Notes under the pieces: generated by a model
Databases searched by the model: none
The model's input: the letters and a program-made list of their open reading frames with translations, nothing else
What the model was told of the DNA's origin: nothing
Shown here: positions 1 to 10,046 of the stretch, in pieces
Numbering within the stretch: position 1 is the stretch's first letter
Layout of the letters: each line of letters begins with the position of its first letter
Program-made: the position numbers and the translations under genes
NCBI GenBank assembly: GCA_014382585.1
Contig: JACNJL010000026.1
Span: 62,001-126,000, forward strand
Length of the DNA stretch: 64,000 nucleotides
Source of the DNA: Limisphaerales bacterium
GTDB taxonomy: Bacteria; Verrucomicrobiota; Verrucomicrobiia; Limisphaerales; UBA1100
Reading direction: 5' to 3'

Positions 1-2772
1 TGCAACCCGTGGGGTCATCACTTTGATGACTTCGGCAACGCCTTCGTCACCGACGGCGCCGGCTTCCAAGGCATCAGCTACGCCATCCCCGGCGCGATGT
101 ATTTCACCTACGCCGGCGCGCGCCGCATCATGGACAGCATCAGCCCCGGCAACTATCCCAAGTTCGCCGGCCTCGAGATTCTCAACAGCCCGCACTTCCC
201 CAAATCATTCCGTGGCGCGGCCATCACCTGCGACTTCCGCGCGCACCGCATCGTCCGCTTCACTCTCAGCGAAAACGGCGCCGGCTTTGCCGCCAAACAC
301 GAAGGCGATTTCATCCGCAGCAGCGCCACCAGCTTCCGCCCCATCGATGTCAAGCAAGGCCCCGACGGTGCGCTGTACATCGCCGACTGGTCCAACCCGA
401 TTATCCAACACGGCGAAGTTGATTTCCGCGATCCCCGCCGCGACAAAGTACACGGCCGCATCTGGCGCGTCACCTTCAAGGACCGTCCCCTCGCCAAAAA
501 ACAAAATTTTAAAAAACAAAAAAACGAACAGCTCTTCAACACCCTTTTAACCGACAACCAATACGATCAGCGTCAGGCGCGACGAGTGTTGCAGGAAAGG
601 GGAAAGCAGATTTTGGGTGACCTTAATAAGTGGCTTGCCCGGCACGATGAAAGTGAAACCGCCCAGCTTGAAGCACTGTGGCTGCACGATTCAATCGGCG
701 TCGTGAACGCAACATTGCTGATGCTTACTTTAGAAGCAAACGACGGCCGTGTGCGTGCCGCCGCGATGCGCGTGCTTGGTCATTGGCGAGATCGATTGAA
801 CACCACCGAACTTCACGCCGCCGCTGGAATTCGCGATAAACATCCGCGTGTGCGGCTAGAGGCAATGCGGGTTTATGCGGAGTTGAAAAACTCCACTGTT
901 GCGCATCAATACGCCAAGTACGCATTGCAAGCGCTGGATCAGCCGGTGGATGGGTTTCTCGATTACAGTTTGTGGCTGACAATGAATGACCTCGCAGATC
1001 CGTTTGTGCGTGGGATGAAAAATGGCGCGCTCAACTTTAGCGATACCCGCGCGCACGCCGAATTTGCGTTGCGGGCTTTGGAAACGGAAAAAGCGGTTGC
1101 TCTCATTAGCAAACTTGTTCACCAGCGTAAACTGCCGCGCACCGGACAAGGCCCATTAATTGAATTGGTTGGAACCGCCGGAGGCGCAGGCGAATTGGCC
1201 ATTTTGTTCAGCCAACTCAAAAGCGGGGGCTTCGATGCCGCCGTGCACGCGCGGGTGCTTTCCGCTCTCGCCAATGCCGCCCGATTGCGCAATGCGCGGC
1301 CGAGCGGGGACTTGAATGGGTTGGACGAATTCATCGACGCGAAGGATGCCGGCACGCGTGATGCGGCCATTCGGCTCGCGGGCGCGTGGAAACAACAGTC
1401 GCAAGTGGCCAAGCTATTCGCGCTCGCCAAAGCTGGCAACAGCGCGGCCTTCGCCAGCCTCGGGCAAATTCGCGGCGGCAAAGCTACCTCCGCACTACTC
1501 GCATTGGCCGACGAGAAGCAACCGTTGCCGCTCCGGCAACAAGCCGCCCGCACGCTGGCGGTCATTAATCTGCGGGGTAATCTCCCGCAAGTGTTCGCCG
1601 TTTTGAACGCTACGAAAGACAGCCAACAAGCACTGGAACTTTGGCGCGTGTTGCTCCAGCAAAAAGGCGCGGGCGCCGCCTTGGCCGGGGGCGTGGCGGG
1701 CGCACAACTGCCCAAGCCAGTCGTCACCGCCGGCATCCGCGCCGCGCGTGAAGGCGGACGCAACGAAAAGGCGCTCGTCACCGCGCTCGCCCGTTCGCAA
1801 AATATGTCGCTGCTCACCAAGCAAATGACTCCCGCCGAGCTCAAAGCACTGGCCGCGCGCGCGATGAAAGAGGGCGACCCGTTTGCGGGTGAGAAAATAT
1901 ATCGCCGCACGGAATTGGCCTGCACGGTTTGCCACGCCATCGGCGGCGCGGGCGGCAAGGTGGGCCCGGACTTTACCTCGCTCGGTACCAGCGCGCAGCC
2001 CGATTACATCATCGAATCGCTGTGGTACCCGAACCGAAAAATTAAAGAGGGCTATCACACCACCGTGGTGGAAACCAAAGACAACCGCACCCTCGCCGGC
2101 GTGGTGGTGCGCGATGCCGGTGGCGAACTCGTGCTGCGCGACCTCGCCAACAAACTCGTCTCCATCCCCAAAAATCAAGTCCGCAAAAAAACCGCCGCCC
2201 CCGTTTCAATGATGACCCCCGGCCTCATTACCGGGCTCGCCGAGGACGAGCAACTGCATCTCTACCGATTCCTCTCTGAACTGGGCAAGGCCGGGCCCTT
2301 TGACGCCACCCAAACTGGTGTCGCCCGCACGTGGCGTTTGCTTCCCGGCACGCATCGCGTGGAGCAATACGGCATCAATAAAATCGTCGAGGCGGGTTTT
2401 GAAATGAAATGGTCCAATCACATTCTCGGTGCGGGCAATGGCGCGGGATGGAATATTCTGCCCGCCCGCGTCAATGGCGATTTGCCCGCCGCGGACATCG
2501 CGCAAACCGCCAGCGTCGGCCGCCACGTCGGGCTCGTTCACGTCTTCGCCGGCACAAAATTCGAAATGCAAAAAACCGGCAACGCAACTTTTACGCTCCC
2601 CAAAGGAATGAAAGCTCAGGCGTGGCTCGACGGCAAATCGCTGGGAACAGCCAGTCAATTCACCGCCAAAGTTGTGGCCGGTAACCACCGCTTTGTTCTC
2701 CGTCTCGATGCGAAAGCATTGCCGAACGTATTGCGGCTGGAATCAAAGGATGTTGTGTTTTTGAACGACTAA
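1..2772 (+). CDS. PVC-type membrane-bound dehydrogenase / heme-binding protein (5' partial)
   Basis: The reading frame is open from base 1, so the start lies outside the window. The N-terminal part (to about codon 160) looks like the end of the sugar-dehydrogenase-type beta-propeller of PVC dehydrogenases (GPDGALYIADWSNP). A long helical, HEAT-like region follows, then a c-type heme site CxxCH (CTVCH, codons 641-645) inside the domain known as PVC-type heme-binding, with GPDFTSLGT and YIIESLWYPNR motifs. A C-terminal beta-rich tail follows. In the family these are exported oxidoreductases of Planctomycetes and Verrucomicrobia; the substrate is not known. The stop overlaps the convergent next gene by 4 bases. 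Confidence 0.85.
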   Translation, partial: CNPWGHHFDDFGNAFVTDGAGFQGISYAIPGAMYFTYAGARRIMDSISPGNYPKFAGLEILNSPHFPKSFRGAAITCDFRAHRIVRFTLSENGAGFAAKHEGDFIRSSATSFRPIDVKQGPDGALYIADWSNPIIQHGEVDFRDPRRDKVHGRIWRVTFKDRPLAKKQNFKKQKNEQLFNTLLTDNQYDQRQARRVLQERGKQILGDLNKWLARHDESETAQLEALWLHDSIGVVNATLLMLTLEANDGRVRAAAMRVLGHWRDRLNTTELHAAAGIRDKHPRVRLEAMRVYAELKNSTVAHQYAKYALQALDQPVDGFLDYSLWLTMNDLADPFVRGMKNGALNFSDTRAHAEFALRALETEKAVALISKLVHQRKLPRTGQGPLIELVGTAGGAGELAILFSQLKSGGFDAAVHARVLSALANAARLRNARPSGDLNGLDEFIDAKDAGTRDAAIRLAGAWKQQSQVAKLFALAKAGNSAAFASLGQIRGGKATSALLALADEKQPLPLRQQAARTLAVINLRGNLPQVFAVLNATKDSQQALELWRVLLQQKGAGAALAGGVAGAQLPKPVVTAGIRAAREGGRNEKALVTALARSQNMSLLTKQMTPAELKALAARAMKEGDPFAGEKIYRRTELACTVCHAIGGAGGKVGPDFTSLGTSAQPDYIIESLWYPNRKIKEGYHTTVVETKDNRTLAGVVVRDAGGELVLRDLANKLVSIPKNQVRKKTAAPVSMMTPGLITGLAEDEQLHLYRFLSELGKAGPFDATQTGVARTWRLLPGTHRVEQYGINKIVEAGFEMKWSNHILGAGNGAGWNILPARVNGDLPAADIAQTASVGRHVGLVHVFAGTKFEMQKTGNATFTLPKGMKAQAWLDGKSLGTASQFTAKVVAGNHRFVLRLDAKALPNVLRLESKDVVFLND

Positions 2773-3887
2773 AGTTCAACCACGGAATTTTCCGCATGCG
2801 ATTTTAGGGCAGCTTGCCAGAGTTCGTGGCTGGCGATGGCTTCGTCCGGGGTGGCGCAGCCGAAGCGATCGTCCAATTCACCAGCTCTTTCAGATGCAAA
2901 GGCGGCCCACATTTGGAGGTTGAGGTCGGGGAAGCCGGCTTCGAAAATGCCGCCGGTGATGACGGGAAAGGCCATCACGTGGCCGAGGTCGATACGGGTC
3001 CAGCCGTCTTTTTCTTTTTCGTAAATGTGAATGGTGTTGGCGTCGCGAGTGTTGTAGCGCACGCCGCCATTGGTGCCGATGGCTTCGAAGTGCCACGAGT
3101 TGGTTTGGCCGGGGGCGAGGCGTTTTTGTTGGAGCCGCATTGGGATTGTTTGGCCGTCATTGCCGTCGATTTCCACATCGCAGTTGAGGGTGGCGTTGTC
3201 CCACGTGTCGCATTCGGTGGTGCCGCCTTGGCCGTCGGGGCGTTGGGGGAAACCTTTTTGGAGTTGGGCAAAGACGCGCTTGGGTTTCCAGCCGAGGCGG
3301 AAGGGGATGTGGACGGTGTGCATTCCGAGGTCGCCCATGACGCCGATTTCGCCGCAGGTTTTGGAGTGGCGTTTCCAGTTGGCGGGTTTGGCGGGGTCGA
3401 GATCGCTACTGTGCAAAAACCCTGAATGGATTTCCAGCACGCGACCGAGCGCGCCGGATTGGACGTAGTCGATGGCGCGTTGTGCGCCGGGGGCGAAGGG
3501 GAATTCCGAACTGCAGCGCACGAAGCGGCCGGAGGCATTTGCGGCATCGCGAATGCGGCGGGCAGCGGCGAGGTCGATGCCGAAGGGTTTTTCGGCGAGC
3601 AAATCTTTGCCAGCGGCGAGCACGTCGCAGTAAAGTGGCTCGTGCAGATGATGCGGCACGGCGACGTAAACGGCATCGACATTTTCGCTGGTGAGCAGTT
3701 CGTGATGATCGCGCGTGCGGAGTTGTACGGTGGGCACTTGGCCGAACCATTCGAGCAAATCCTCGCGGAGATCGCACACGGCGGTGAGCTCCGCACGCAC
3801 CGAGAAATTCTGCAGCGCAAACCACCGCCCAAAACAGGACGCCGCTTCGCGTCCCATCAGGCCGCCACCAATAATTCCGACTCGCAT
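2769..3887 (-). CDS. Gfo/Idh/MocA family NAD(P)-dependent oxidoreductase
   Basis: A 372-residue protein opening with a Rossmann dinucleotide-binding motif (VGIIGGGLMG). The family's EKP motif is present (LAEKPFGID), and the C-terminal alpha/beta domain typical of sugar or inositol dehydrogenases follows. Members oxidise or reduce sugars and cyclitols in the cytoplasm; the substrate cannot be read from sequence. There is no signal peptide, whereas many PVC members carry a Tat signal. It is convergent with the dehydrogenase before it, sharing 4 bases, so the two are not in one operon. The start ATG directly precedes the Rossmann strand, so little doubt remains about the N terminus. Confidence 0.9.
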   Translation of the reverse strand: MRVGIIGGGLMGREAASCFGRWFALQNFSVRAELTAVCDLREDLLEWFGQVPTVQLRTRDHHELLTSENVDAVYVAVPHHLHEPLYCDVLAAGKDLLAEKPFGIDLAAARRIRDAANASGRFVRCSSEFPFAPGAQRAIDYVQSGALGRVLEIHSGFLHSSDLDPAKPANWKRHSKTCGEIGVMGDLGMHTVHIPFRLGWKPKRVFAQLQKGFPQRPDGQGGTTECDTWDNATLNCDVEIDGNDGQTIPMRLQQKRLAPGQTNSWHFEAIGTNGGVRYNTRDANTIHIYEKEKDGWTRIDLGHVMAFPVITGGIFEAGFPDLNLQMWAAFASERAGELDDRFGCATPDEAIASHELWQAALKSHAENSVVEL

Positions 3888-3949
3888 CGGCTGAATTTAC
3901 AATTTACGTATGACGATTGGCGATTTTATTCGATGAAGGGAAATTGGAG

Positions 3950-4032
3950 TGCCCTTTCAGGGCACAATTGTACGGTGCGGTTTTCAGTGGGCGTTGCCCC
4001 CGGCTAAAATGGTTTTACCTTTCAGGTGAAAA
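3950..4032. repeat. Triple-hairpin dispersed-type repeat
   Basis: Three short palindromes sit in a row between two genes. TGCCCTTTCAGGGCA is at 3950-3964, GGGCGTTGCCC at 3989-3999, and TTTTACCT/AGGTGAAAA with a TTC loop at about 4013-4032. The first and last share the CCTTTCAGG core. The order (CCTTTCAGG head, GGGCGTTGCCC, CCTTTCAGG tail) suggests a non-coding mobile or REP-like element rather than a terminator. Only one copy is in this window, so dispersal is inferred. Confidence 0.5.
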
Positions 4033-4035
4033 ACC

Positions 4036-4842
4036 TCATCGGCCAATTGGCTTTAGCGCGGTATTGGAGACGTGGGCAGTGATGCCAGTTTCGCTTTGGA
4101 CGATGGAGTAGCTACCGTTTTTGCGTACCAACTTGATGCGTGTGCCGGGTTTGAACTGGCCTTCCGGCGGCCGCGCCTGTTGTGGGCCACCGAGATAATA
4201 GTGTGCGCCGCTGAGGCCGACGATGGTGTGGGTGAACTTCGCCGGGGCTTTGGCGTCCTTAATATTTTTTTCCACGCGCCGTTTGTAGACGGCCTCCATC
4301 ATCAAGATTTTGCGTTTGCCGGATACGTCGTACATATGAAACGTTTTGGTGTTGGCGTCTTTGATTTTCGTGACTTGCAGGTAGGTGACCACGCGCTTTT
4401 TCATCGGGTCATAAGCCTTGCCGGTCATGGTGTTGAGGCGCCCGTTCTTTTCGCAATGGCCTTCGGAATGGAGCATCACGCTGGCGACCGAATCGGTCCA
4501 GACACCGGTGTAGCGTTTTTTGTGTGCGTCGTAACCGAGCACGCCGTGGCCGGTGAATTTCATGCCAGCAAAGGTGCCGGTGAAATTGCTGATGAGCCAG
4601 AAGCCGCCGGGTTGTATCCGGGCAGTTTCCTCGCCGGTGCCATCCATCACCTGTCCGGGGGCGTGGTGCATTTTTAATTTCACATCCCAAGTGCCGGTCA
4701 TCATTTTCAAATGCTGATGGTGTTCGCCGGGTTTTTCCATTTCCGGCGGGGCCGGTTCCAAGGCGTGCAGCGTCGGCGTGATGAACAGCACAGCCTGCAA
4801 CGCCACGCACGCGAGAAGGGTTTTCAATGTGTGTGTTGACAT
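4036..4842 (-). CDS. Secreted DUF1579-type protein with SH3-like C terminus
   Basis: 268 residues. Residues 1-28 form a signal peptide (basic start, hydrophobic core, ALA-like end at LHAL). A DUF1579-like domain follows, recognised by HLKMMTGTWDVKLKM and the repeated beta strands W..SNFTG, GHGVLGYD, Y.GVWTDS. The C-terminal about 60 residues (PGTRIKLVRKNGSYSIVQSETG) look like a small SH3-like beta barrel. DUF1579 folds as a lipocalin-like barrel and its function is not established. Probably periplasmic. It stands alone, separated from the DUF4870 gene upstream by about 50 bases on the same strand. Confidence 0.7.
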   Translation of the reverse strand: MSTHTLKTLLACVALQAVLFITPTLHALEPAPPEMEKPGEHHQHLKMMTGTWDVKLKMHHAPGQVMDGTGEETARIQPGGFWLISNFTGTFAGMKFTGHGVLGYDAHKKRYTGVWTDSVASVMLHSEGHCEKNGRLNTMTGKAYDPMKKRVVTYLQVTKIKDANTKTFHMYDVSGKRKILMMEAVYKRRVEKNIKDAKAPAKFTHTIVGLSGAHYYLGGPQQARPPEGQFKPGTRIKLVRKNGSYSIVQSETGITAHVSNTALKPIGR

Positions 4843-4890
4843 ACCGCAACGCTACCGGCGTAGTTCTGCTCGCGCAAGCTTTGCACGGCG

Positions 4891-5265
4891 TTATTGCGGC
4901 AGGAATCGAATGGAAAGCGGGTACACCGCCAGCTCGCCTTTGGTGGCCTGATAAGCGGCGTGGATGATGAGGATGAGGTTCAGATATGCCCAAGCACGCA
5001 GACCAATATGGCCCAGCGTCGTTAATGGGTCAAAAGGGATTTGGGTGAGGATAAACAGCGCCACGAAATAAACCGTCATCGAGATTTGAAAATTCAATGC
5101 CGCGCGACCGTGTCGATCCACGCTTCGCGAGGCTTCTTTGCGGATGAACCAAACGATGAGCGGCCCGATGACGTTTGCCAAAGGAATGCCCACCACTAAA
5201 ACCAACGGCGACAGGTGGCAGAGCACCTCACCCGTTCGGCCTTGTTGTTCGGTTTGTTCCACCGC
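4891..5265 (-). CDS. DUF4870 (Tic20-like) small membrane protein
   Basis: About 124 residues from an internal GTG at 5265; the open frame extends to an ATG at 5319, but those 18 residues lie upstream of the conserved domain. Features are a short polar start, CHLSPLVLVVGIP, a helix, the DUF4870 hallmark D.HGRAALNFQISM and two further membrane helices. DUF4870 proteins are small polytopic membrane proteins of unknown role. Divergent from the following gene, with about 110 bases between the two starts. The exact start is uncertain. Confidence 0.75.
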   Translation of the reverse strand, partial: AVEQTEQQGRTGEVLCHLSPLVLVVGIPLANVIGPLIVWFIRKEASRSVDRHGRAALNFQISMTVYFVALFILTQIPFDPLTTLGHIGLRAWAYLNLILIIHAAYQATKGELAVYPLSIRFLPQ

Positions 5266-5360
5266 GCAGGTGTAGCCGCGCACTGTGCCAATGGCAAGCG
5301 CAACCGCGGCAGTGGGCAACGTGTGGTTGACTTTTCTGATAAAGAGCGTATCAAAATTCC

Positions 5361-5368
5361 AAGGAGGT
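5361..5368 (+). promoter_or_regulatory. Strong Shine-Dalgarno AAGGAGGT fixing the start at 5374
   Basis: AAGGAGGT lies 5 bases before the ATG at 5374. It is one of the few consensus ribosome binding sites in this window and decides against the longer open frame that begins at 5215. Confidence 0.85.
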
Positions 5369-5373
5369 TTGAT

Positions 5374-5673
5374 ATGAATAAAATTAGCAAATACCTAGTG
5401 GTGGGGTTGGCGGCGATTTTTCTGCTGACTGGAAAAGCAAATGCAAATCCGGCGGGTTCCGGAAAGTCCGTGCCCGCGATTGTGGCCGATGTGGTGGTGT
5501 GTCGGCCATTGGGCCTGTGCGCGCTGGTAGCGGGCAGCGCGTTTTATGTGGTGTCGTTGCCGTTCACCATTCCCGCGGGCGGGCAGGAGGATGCCAAACG
5601 CAACCTCGTGATGTACCCGTACCATTACACGTTTACCCGCCAATTGGGTGAGTTTCAAGATGAAGACTTATAA
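5374..5673 (+). CDS. Small exported or membrane protein (99 aa)
   Basis: Starts at ATG 5374 behind a consensus ribosome binding site. It has an N-terminal signal or membrane segment (residues 5-22), then VVCRPLGLCALVAGSAFYVVSLPF, which reads as a second membrane helix, and a polar tail ending YTFTRQLGEF. I associate this pattern (RPLG...VGS..FV.SLPF...P..YTF.R.LGEF) with short uncharacterised proteins of Proteobacteria and Verrucomicrobia; no function is known to me. It overlaps the downstream methyltransferase by 14 bases, so the two are probably co-translated. Confidence 0.8.
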   Translation: MNKISKYLVVGLAAIFLLTGKANANPAGSGKSVPAIVADVVVCRPLGLCALVAGSAFYVVSLPFTIPAGGQEDAKRNLVMYPYHYTFTRQLGEFQDEDL

Positions 5674-6427
5674 AATATTAATCCTAATCACCGGCCTCGC
5701 CGGGGCAGTCGTGGCGCAGGAAAACCCTCCTGCGCCCGCGCCATTTGGGCCGGTGACCTTGCCCAGCACCGATGCGCTGTATCAACAGCTGCTCAAACCC
5801 AATGTCGAAGGCATCGGCAAGTTTTATTTGGGTCGGCAGATTTCCCACGTGATGGGCCATCAAGCCGCGCGTTGGCTTGACCGCCCCGAGCGTGAGCGTG
5901 AGGAACATACCGCCGAGATGATCCGCAGCCTCAAACTGCAGCCGGGTGATCAAGTGGCCGATATCGGCGTGGGCACCGGCTACATCGCGCGCCACATGGC
6001 CAAGGTAATTGGCCCCAAAGGCGCCGTGCACGGCGTGGATATCCAGCCCGAGATGCTCGAACTGCTTGCCCAAAAAATGAAAGCCGCCGGCATCGCCAAT
6101 GTCAAAGGCGTGCTCGGTACCATCAGCGATCCCAAGCTGCCGCCAAATTCAATCGACCTTGCCATTATGGTTGATGTGTATCATGAGTTTTCTCATCCCT
6201 ACGAAATGATGGCCGGCATCGTGAATGGCCTCAAAATTGGTGGCCGCATCGCCTTTGTGGAATATCGCGGCGAAGACCCCAAAGTTCCCATCAAACGCCT
6301 CCACAAAATGACCGAAGCGCAGGTCAAAAAAGAAGCTGCCCTCTTCCCGCTCAAACACGTGGGCACTTATAAAAAACTCCCGTGGCAACACGTGGTGTTT
6401 TTTGAGAAGGTGAGCGCCACTAAATAG
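5660..6427 (+). CDS. Exported class I SAM-dependent methyltransferase
   Basis: 255 residues from ATG 5660, preceded by GGGTGAG; an ATG four codons earlier (5648) is also possible. The N terminus is a plausible signal peptide (KILILITGLAGAVVAQ). A Rossmann-like methyltransferase fold follows: motif I VADIGVGTGYIARHMA, the acidic strand-2 end HGVDIQPEML, and motif VYHEFSHPYEMM. A signal peptide on a SAM-dependent enzyme is odd because SAM is cytoplasmic, yet this arrangement recurs in annotated methyltransferases of environmental bacteria. The substrate is unknown. Coupled to the small exported protein upstream. Confidence 0.8.
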   Translation: MKTYKILILITGLAGAVVAQENPPAPAPFGPVTLPSTDALYQQLLKPNVEGIGKFYLGRQISHVMGHQAARWLDRPEREREEHTAEMIRSLKLQPGDQVADIGVGTGYIARHMAKVIGPKGAVHGVDIQPEMLELLAQKMKAAGIANVKGVLGTISDPKLPPNSIDLAIMVDVYHEFSHPYEMMAGIVNGLKIGGRIAFVEYRGEDPKVPIKRLHKMTEAQVKKEAALFPLKHVGTYKKLPWQHVVFFEKVSATK

Positions 6428-6430
6428 GTA

Positions 6431-6452
6431 GGGCGTGCTATCCGAGCGCGCC
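6431..6452. repeat. Dispersed repeat copy A (GGGCGTG..TCCGAGCGCGCC)
   Basis: 22 bases directly after the methyltransferase stop match 6836-6857 with differences only in the two bases after GGGCGTGC. The unit lies upstream of the DksA-like start. Confidence 0.6.
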
Positions 6453-6464
6453 TTATCCAAAATA

Positions 6465-6794
6465 ATGACGCCCGAACGCCTCAGCCATTTTCGCGAACGC
6501 CTGCTCGCGTTGGAAAAAGAAATCCAAGCCGACCTCGCCGTCAGTAAGGATGCCTCCGGCGTGGTGGAGCTGGACACCGCCATCGGCCGCCTCTCGCGGA
6601 TGGACGCCATGCAAAACCAGCAAATGGCCCTCGAACTGCGCCGTCGCCAAGAGCAACAACTCCAACGCATCACCAATGCCCTCAAGCGAATGAATCAAAA
6701 CCGCTACGGCTTCTGCGGCCGTTGCAAACAACCCATCGCCGAAGAACGGCTCGAAATTTCCCCCGACGTAGTAATGTGCGTCAAGTGCGCGTGA
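6465..6794 (+). CDS. DksA/TraR C4-type zinc-finger protein
   Basis: 109 residues from ATG 6465; an in-frame ATG or repeat-derived start at 6435 would only add repeat sequence. The N-terminal two thirds is a coiled-coil hairpin (RLLALEKEIQADL through LQRITNALKRM) and the C terminus holds a four-cysteine zinc finger, CGRC then CVKC, with the family spacing. DksA/TraR proteins insert the coiled coil into the RNA polymerase secondary channel. This one lacks the classical DxxDxA tip that I can see (it reads VVELDTAIGRL), so it may be a DksA-like regulator rather than true DksA. Confidence 0.85.
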   Translation: MTPERLSHFRERLLALEKEIQADLAVSKDASGVVELDTAIGRLSRMDAMQNQQMALELRRRQEQQLQRITNALKRMNQNRYGFCGRCKQPIAEERLEISPDVVMCVKCA

Positions 6795-6830
6795 GGGGAG
6801 GGGCGAGTTCCAACTCGTTTTTTACCACAG

Positions 6831-6893
6831 AGAGAGGGCGTGCACTCCGAGCGCGCCACGGCGGTTTCGGAGAAACCGCCCTACCAACCCTCT
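6831..6893. repeat. Dispersed repeat copy B with nested hairpin
   Basis: Contains the second GGGCGTGC..TCCGAGCGCGCC unit (6836-6857), a perfect hairpin GGCGGTTTC-GGA-GAAACCGCC (6860-6880), and outer arms CACAG...AGGG / CCCTCTGTG. It lies between the convergent dksA-like and enolase genes and could also act as a bidirectional terminator. Confidence 0.6.
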
Positions 6894-6903
6894 GTGAAGA
6901 AGA

Positions 6904-8314
<1,411 letters not shown>

Positions 8315-8322
8315 AAAAAAAT

Positions 8323-8619
8323 TCACACATAAATATCCAAACCGGATTTGAATGGCCCCACGCCTCGGTTGGCTTGGTGTTTGATGTAGGTGAGATCGGG
8401 ATGGCCGCGGTCGAGGAAAGGGCGTAGGCCGAGCACGGCGCTGTGGGTGGGGAATTGCGCGATGGGGCCGATGGGCTGGCGGTAGCCGAAGCGTTGATCC
8501 ATTGCGGCGGGGATCGCCTGCGCGTTCTCGCTGCCGGGAAAGCGCAAGGTACGATACGGCATCATCCGGAAGGCTTGGTAATTACCAATACCTCCGGCTA
8601 TGGAATTCAAGCCGGCCAT
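8323..8619 (-). CDS. Possible small hypothetical protein or gene remnant (98 aa)
   Basis: Between enolase and the symporter lies an open frame with G/C-rich third positions like the neighbouring genes, starting about 20 bases after the symporter stop. I recognise no family. The sequence (GYRQPIGPIAQFP, HPDLTYIKHQANRG) has no signal peptide or membrane segment. There is no ribosome binding site, and a stop codon lies 12 bases upstream of the ATG. It could be the tail of a decayed larger gene. Without it, the 8179-8639 gap holds only the inverted repeat. Confidence 0.35.
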   Translation of the reverse strand: MAGLNSIAGGIGNYQAFRMMPYRTLRFPGSENAQAIPAAMDQRFGYRQPIGPIAQFPTHSAVLGLRPFLDRGHPDLTYIKHQANRGVGPFKSGLDIYV

Positions 8620-8639
8620 GTTCAGTTGGTTTCAGCAAA

Positions 8640-9938
8640 CTAATCTACCGGAGGGGGATCCAGTTGATTTTCAGACGACGCGATGATGCAAGCCACCGTG
8701 GAATCTCCGGTGACGTTAACCACCGTGCGGCACATGTCAAGAATGCGGTCCACGCCGAGGATCAGCGCAATGCCTTCGCCGGGGACATTGATGGCTTCGA
8801 GAATCACAATGAGCATCACAATGCCCGCGCCCGGCACGGCGGCGGTGCCGATGGAGGCGAGCACCGCGGTGAACACAATGGTGACTTGCGCGGCCAACGT
8901 AAGCTCGATGCCGCTGGCTTGGGCAATGAACACGGCGGCCACGGCTTGGTACAGGGCGGTGCCGTCCATATTGATGGTGGCGCCGAGCGGCAGCACGAAT
9001 GAAGAAACTTCCTTGGAGGCGCCAAGATGTTCCTCCGCGCATTTCATCGTGACCGGCAAGGTGGCGCCGCTGCTGCTGGTGGAGAAGGCCAGCAACTGCG
9101 CCTGGCCGATGCCTCTGAAAAAATGTTTGATGGAAAGCGGCGTGAGGAGTTTGAGCAAACCGAGGTAAACAATGATCGCGTGCAGCGCGAGGCCGATGAC
9201 GACTGCGGCGCAATACCAACCGAGGGAGCCGAGCAGCGAAATAATTTGCGAAGGATCGTCCTTGGCCATCGTGTTGATGGTGTCGGCAATGAGCGCAAAC
9301 ACGCCGATGGGCGCCATCAGCATAATGAGGTGTACTACTTTGATGACGACCTCTTGCAGGCCGGCGAACACATCGTAAACGGGTTTTCGTTTTCGTTCCT
9401 CCACCAAAACCAGCGCCGCGCCAAAGAGCAAGCTGGCGAAGACCACCTGTAGCATGGCGCGGTTGTTGCCGGCGGCTTCGAGAAAATTGTCCGGAACCAT
9501 ATCCACTAACGGCTGGAGCGGCCCGCGCTTTTGAGTTTCAGCGGCGACATCACTGCGTTTGGCCACGTCGGATTTGTATTGTTCCTGAAGTTGAGCCCGC
9601 GTTTCTTGCGGTAATTTTTTGCCGGGATTGATGGTGTTGACGACAAGCAAGCCAATCGTCACCGCCACGGCGGTGGTGGCGAGGTACAGCCCGATGGTCT
9701 TGCCGCCCATCCGCGAAAGTTTTTTGAAATCAGAAAGCGACGCCACGCCGCATACCAGCGAGGCGAGCACCAGCGGCATCGCGATGAGCTTGAGGAGGTT
9801 GAGGAAAATTTTTCCGAAGGGGGCGATCCAGTCCGCCGTAAACCCGCCCCAGCCCCAGTGTGCCGCGCCAATGCCGTAGGCGGTGCCGAGCACGAGGCCG
9901 AGGATGATCTGCCAATGTAGTCGCTTGTACCAAGCCAT
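8640..9938 (-). CDS. Dicarboxylate/amino acid:cation symporter (DAACS family)
   Basis: 432 residues from ATG 9938 (MAWYKRLHWQIILGLVLG), preferred over a 25-residue polar extension starting at 10013. It is a polytopic inner-membrane transporter of the GltP/DctA type, taking up glutamate, aspartate or C4-dicarboxylates with Na+ or H+. It shows the serine-rich re-entrant loop SSSGATLPVTM and the helix-7 motif NMDGTALYQ, with the second hairpin SIGTAAVPGAGIVM. A cytoplasmic insert near residues 100-150 is charged and variable. Divergent from the aspartate-family operon, where a glutamate/aspartate importer would fit, but that link is only inference. Confidence 0.92.
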   Translation of the reverse strand: MAWYKRLHWQIILGLVLGTAYGIGAAHWGWGGFTADWIAPFGKIFLNLLKLIAMPLVLASLVCGVASLSDFKKLSRMGGKTIGLYLATTAVAVTIGLLVVNTINPGKKLPQETRAQLQEQYKSDVAKRSDVAAETQKRGPLQPLVDMVPDNFLEAAGNNRAMLQVVFASLLFGAALVLVEERKRKPVYDVFAGLQEVVIKVVHLIMLMAPIGVFALIADTINTMAKDDPSQIISLLGSLGWYCAAVVIGLALHAIIVYLGLLKLLTPLSIKHFFRGIGQAQLLAFSTSSSGATLPVTMKCAEEHLGASKEVSSFVLPLGATINMDGTALYQAVAAVFIAQASGIELTLAAQVTIVFTAVLASIGTAAVPGAGIVMLIVILEAINVPGEGIALILGVDRILDMCRTVVNVTGDSTVACIIASSENQLDPPPVD

Positions 9939-10046
9939 TCCGCGGGCAGTATGCGGGCGGGTGTGCCGCGGCGAAAGGGCAAAAATCTTGTTTAAAAAAG
10001 CATTTACGGGCAAGCTCCCGCGCCCTCAAGGGGTTTTAGAGACAAA

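Noticed and set aside
1119-1958. A 279-codon - strand frame inside the PVC dehydrogenase
   Set aside because: Antisense to a clear protein with a CxxCH domain, and rich in Ala/Ser/Pro/Arg as expected from reverse reading of G+C-rich codons.
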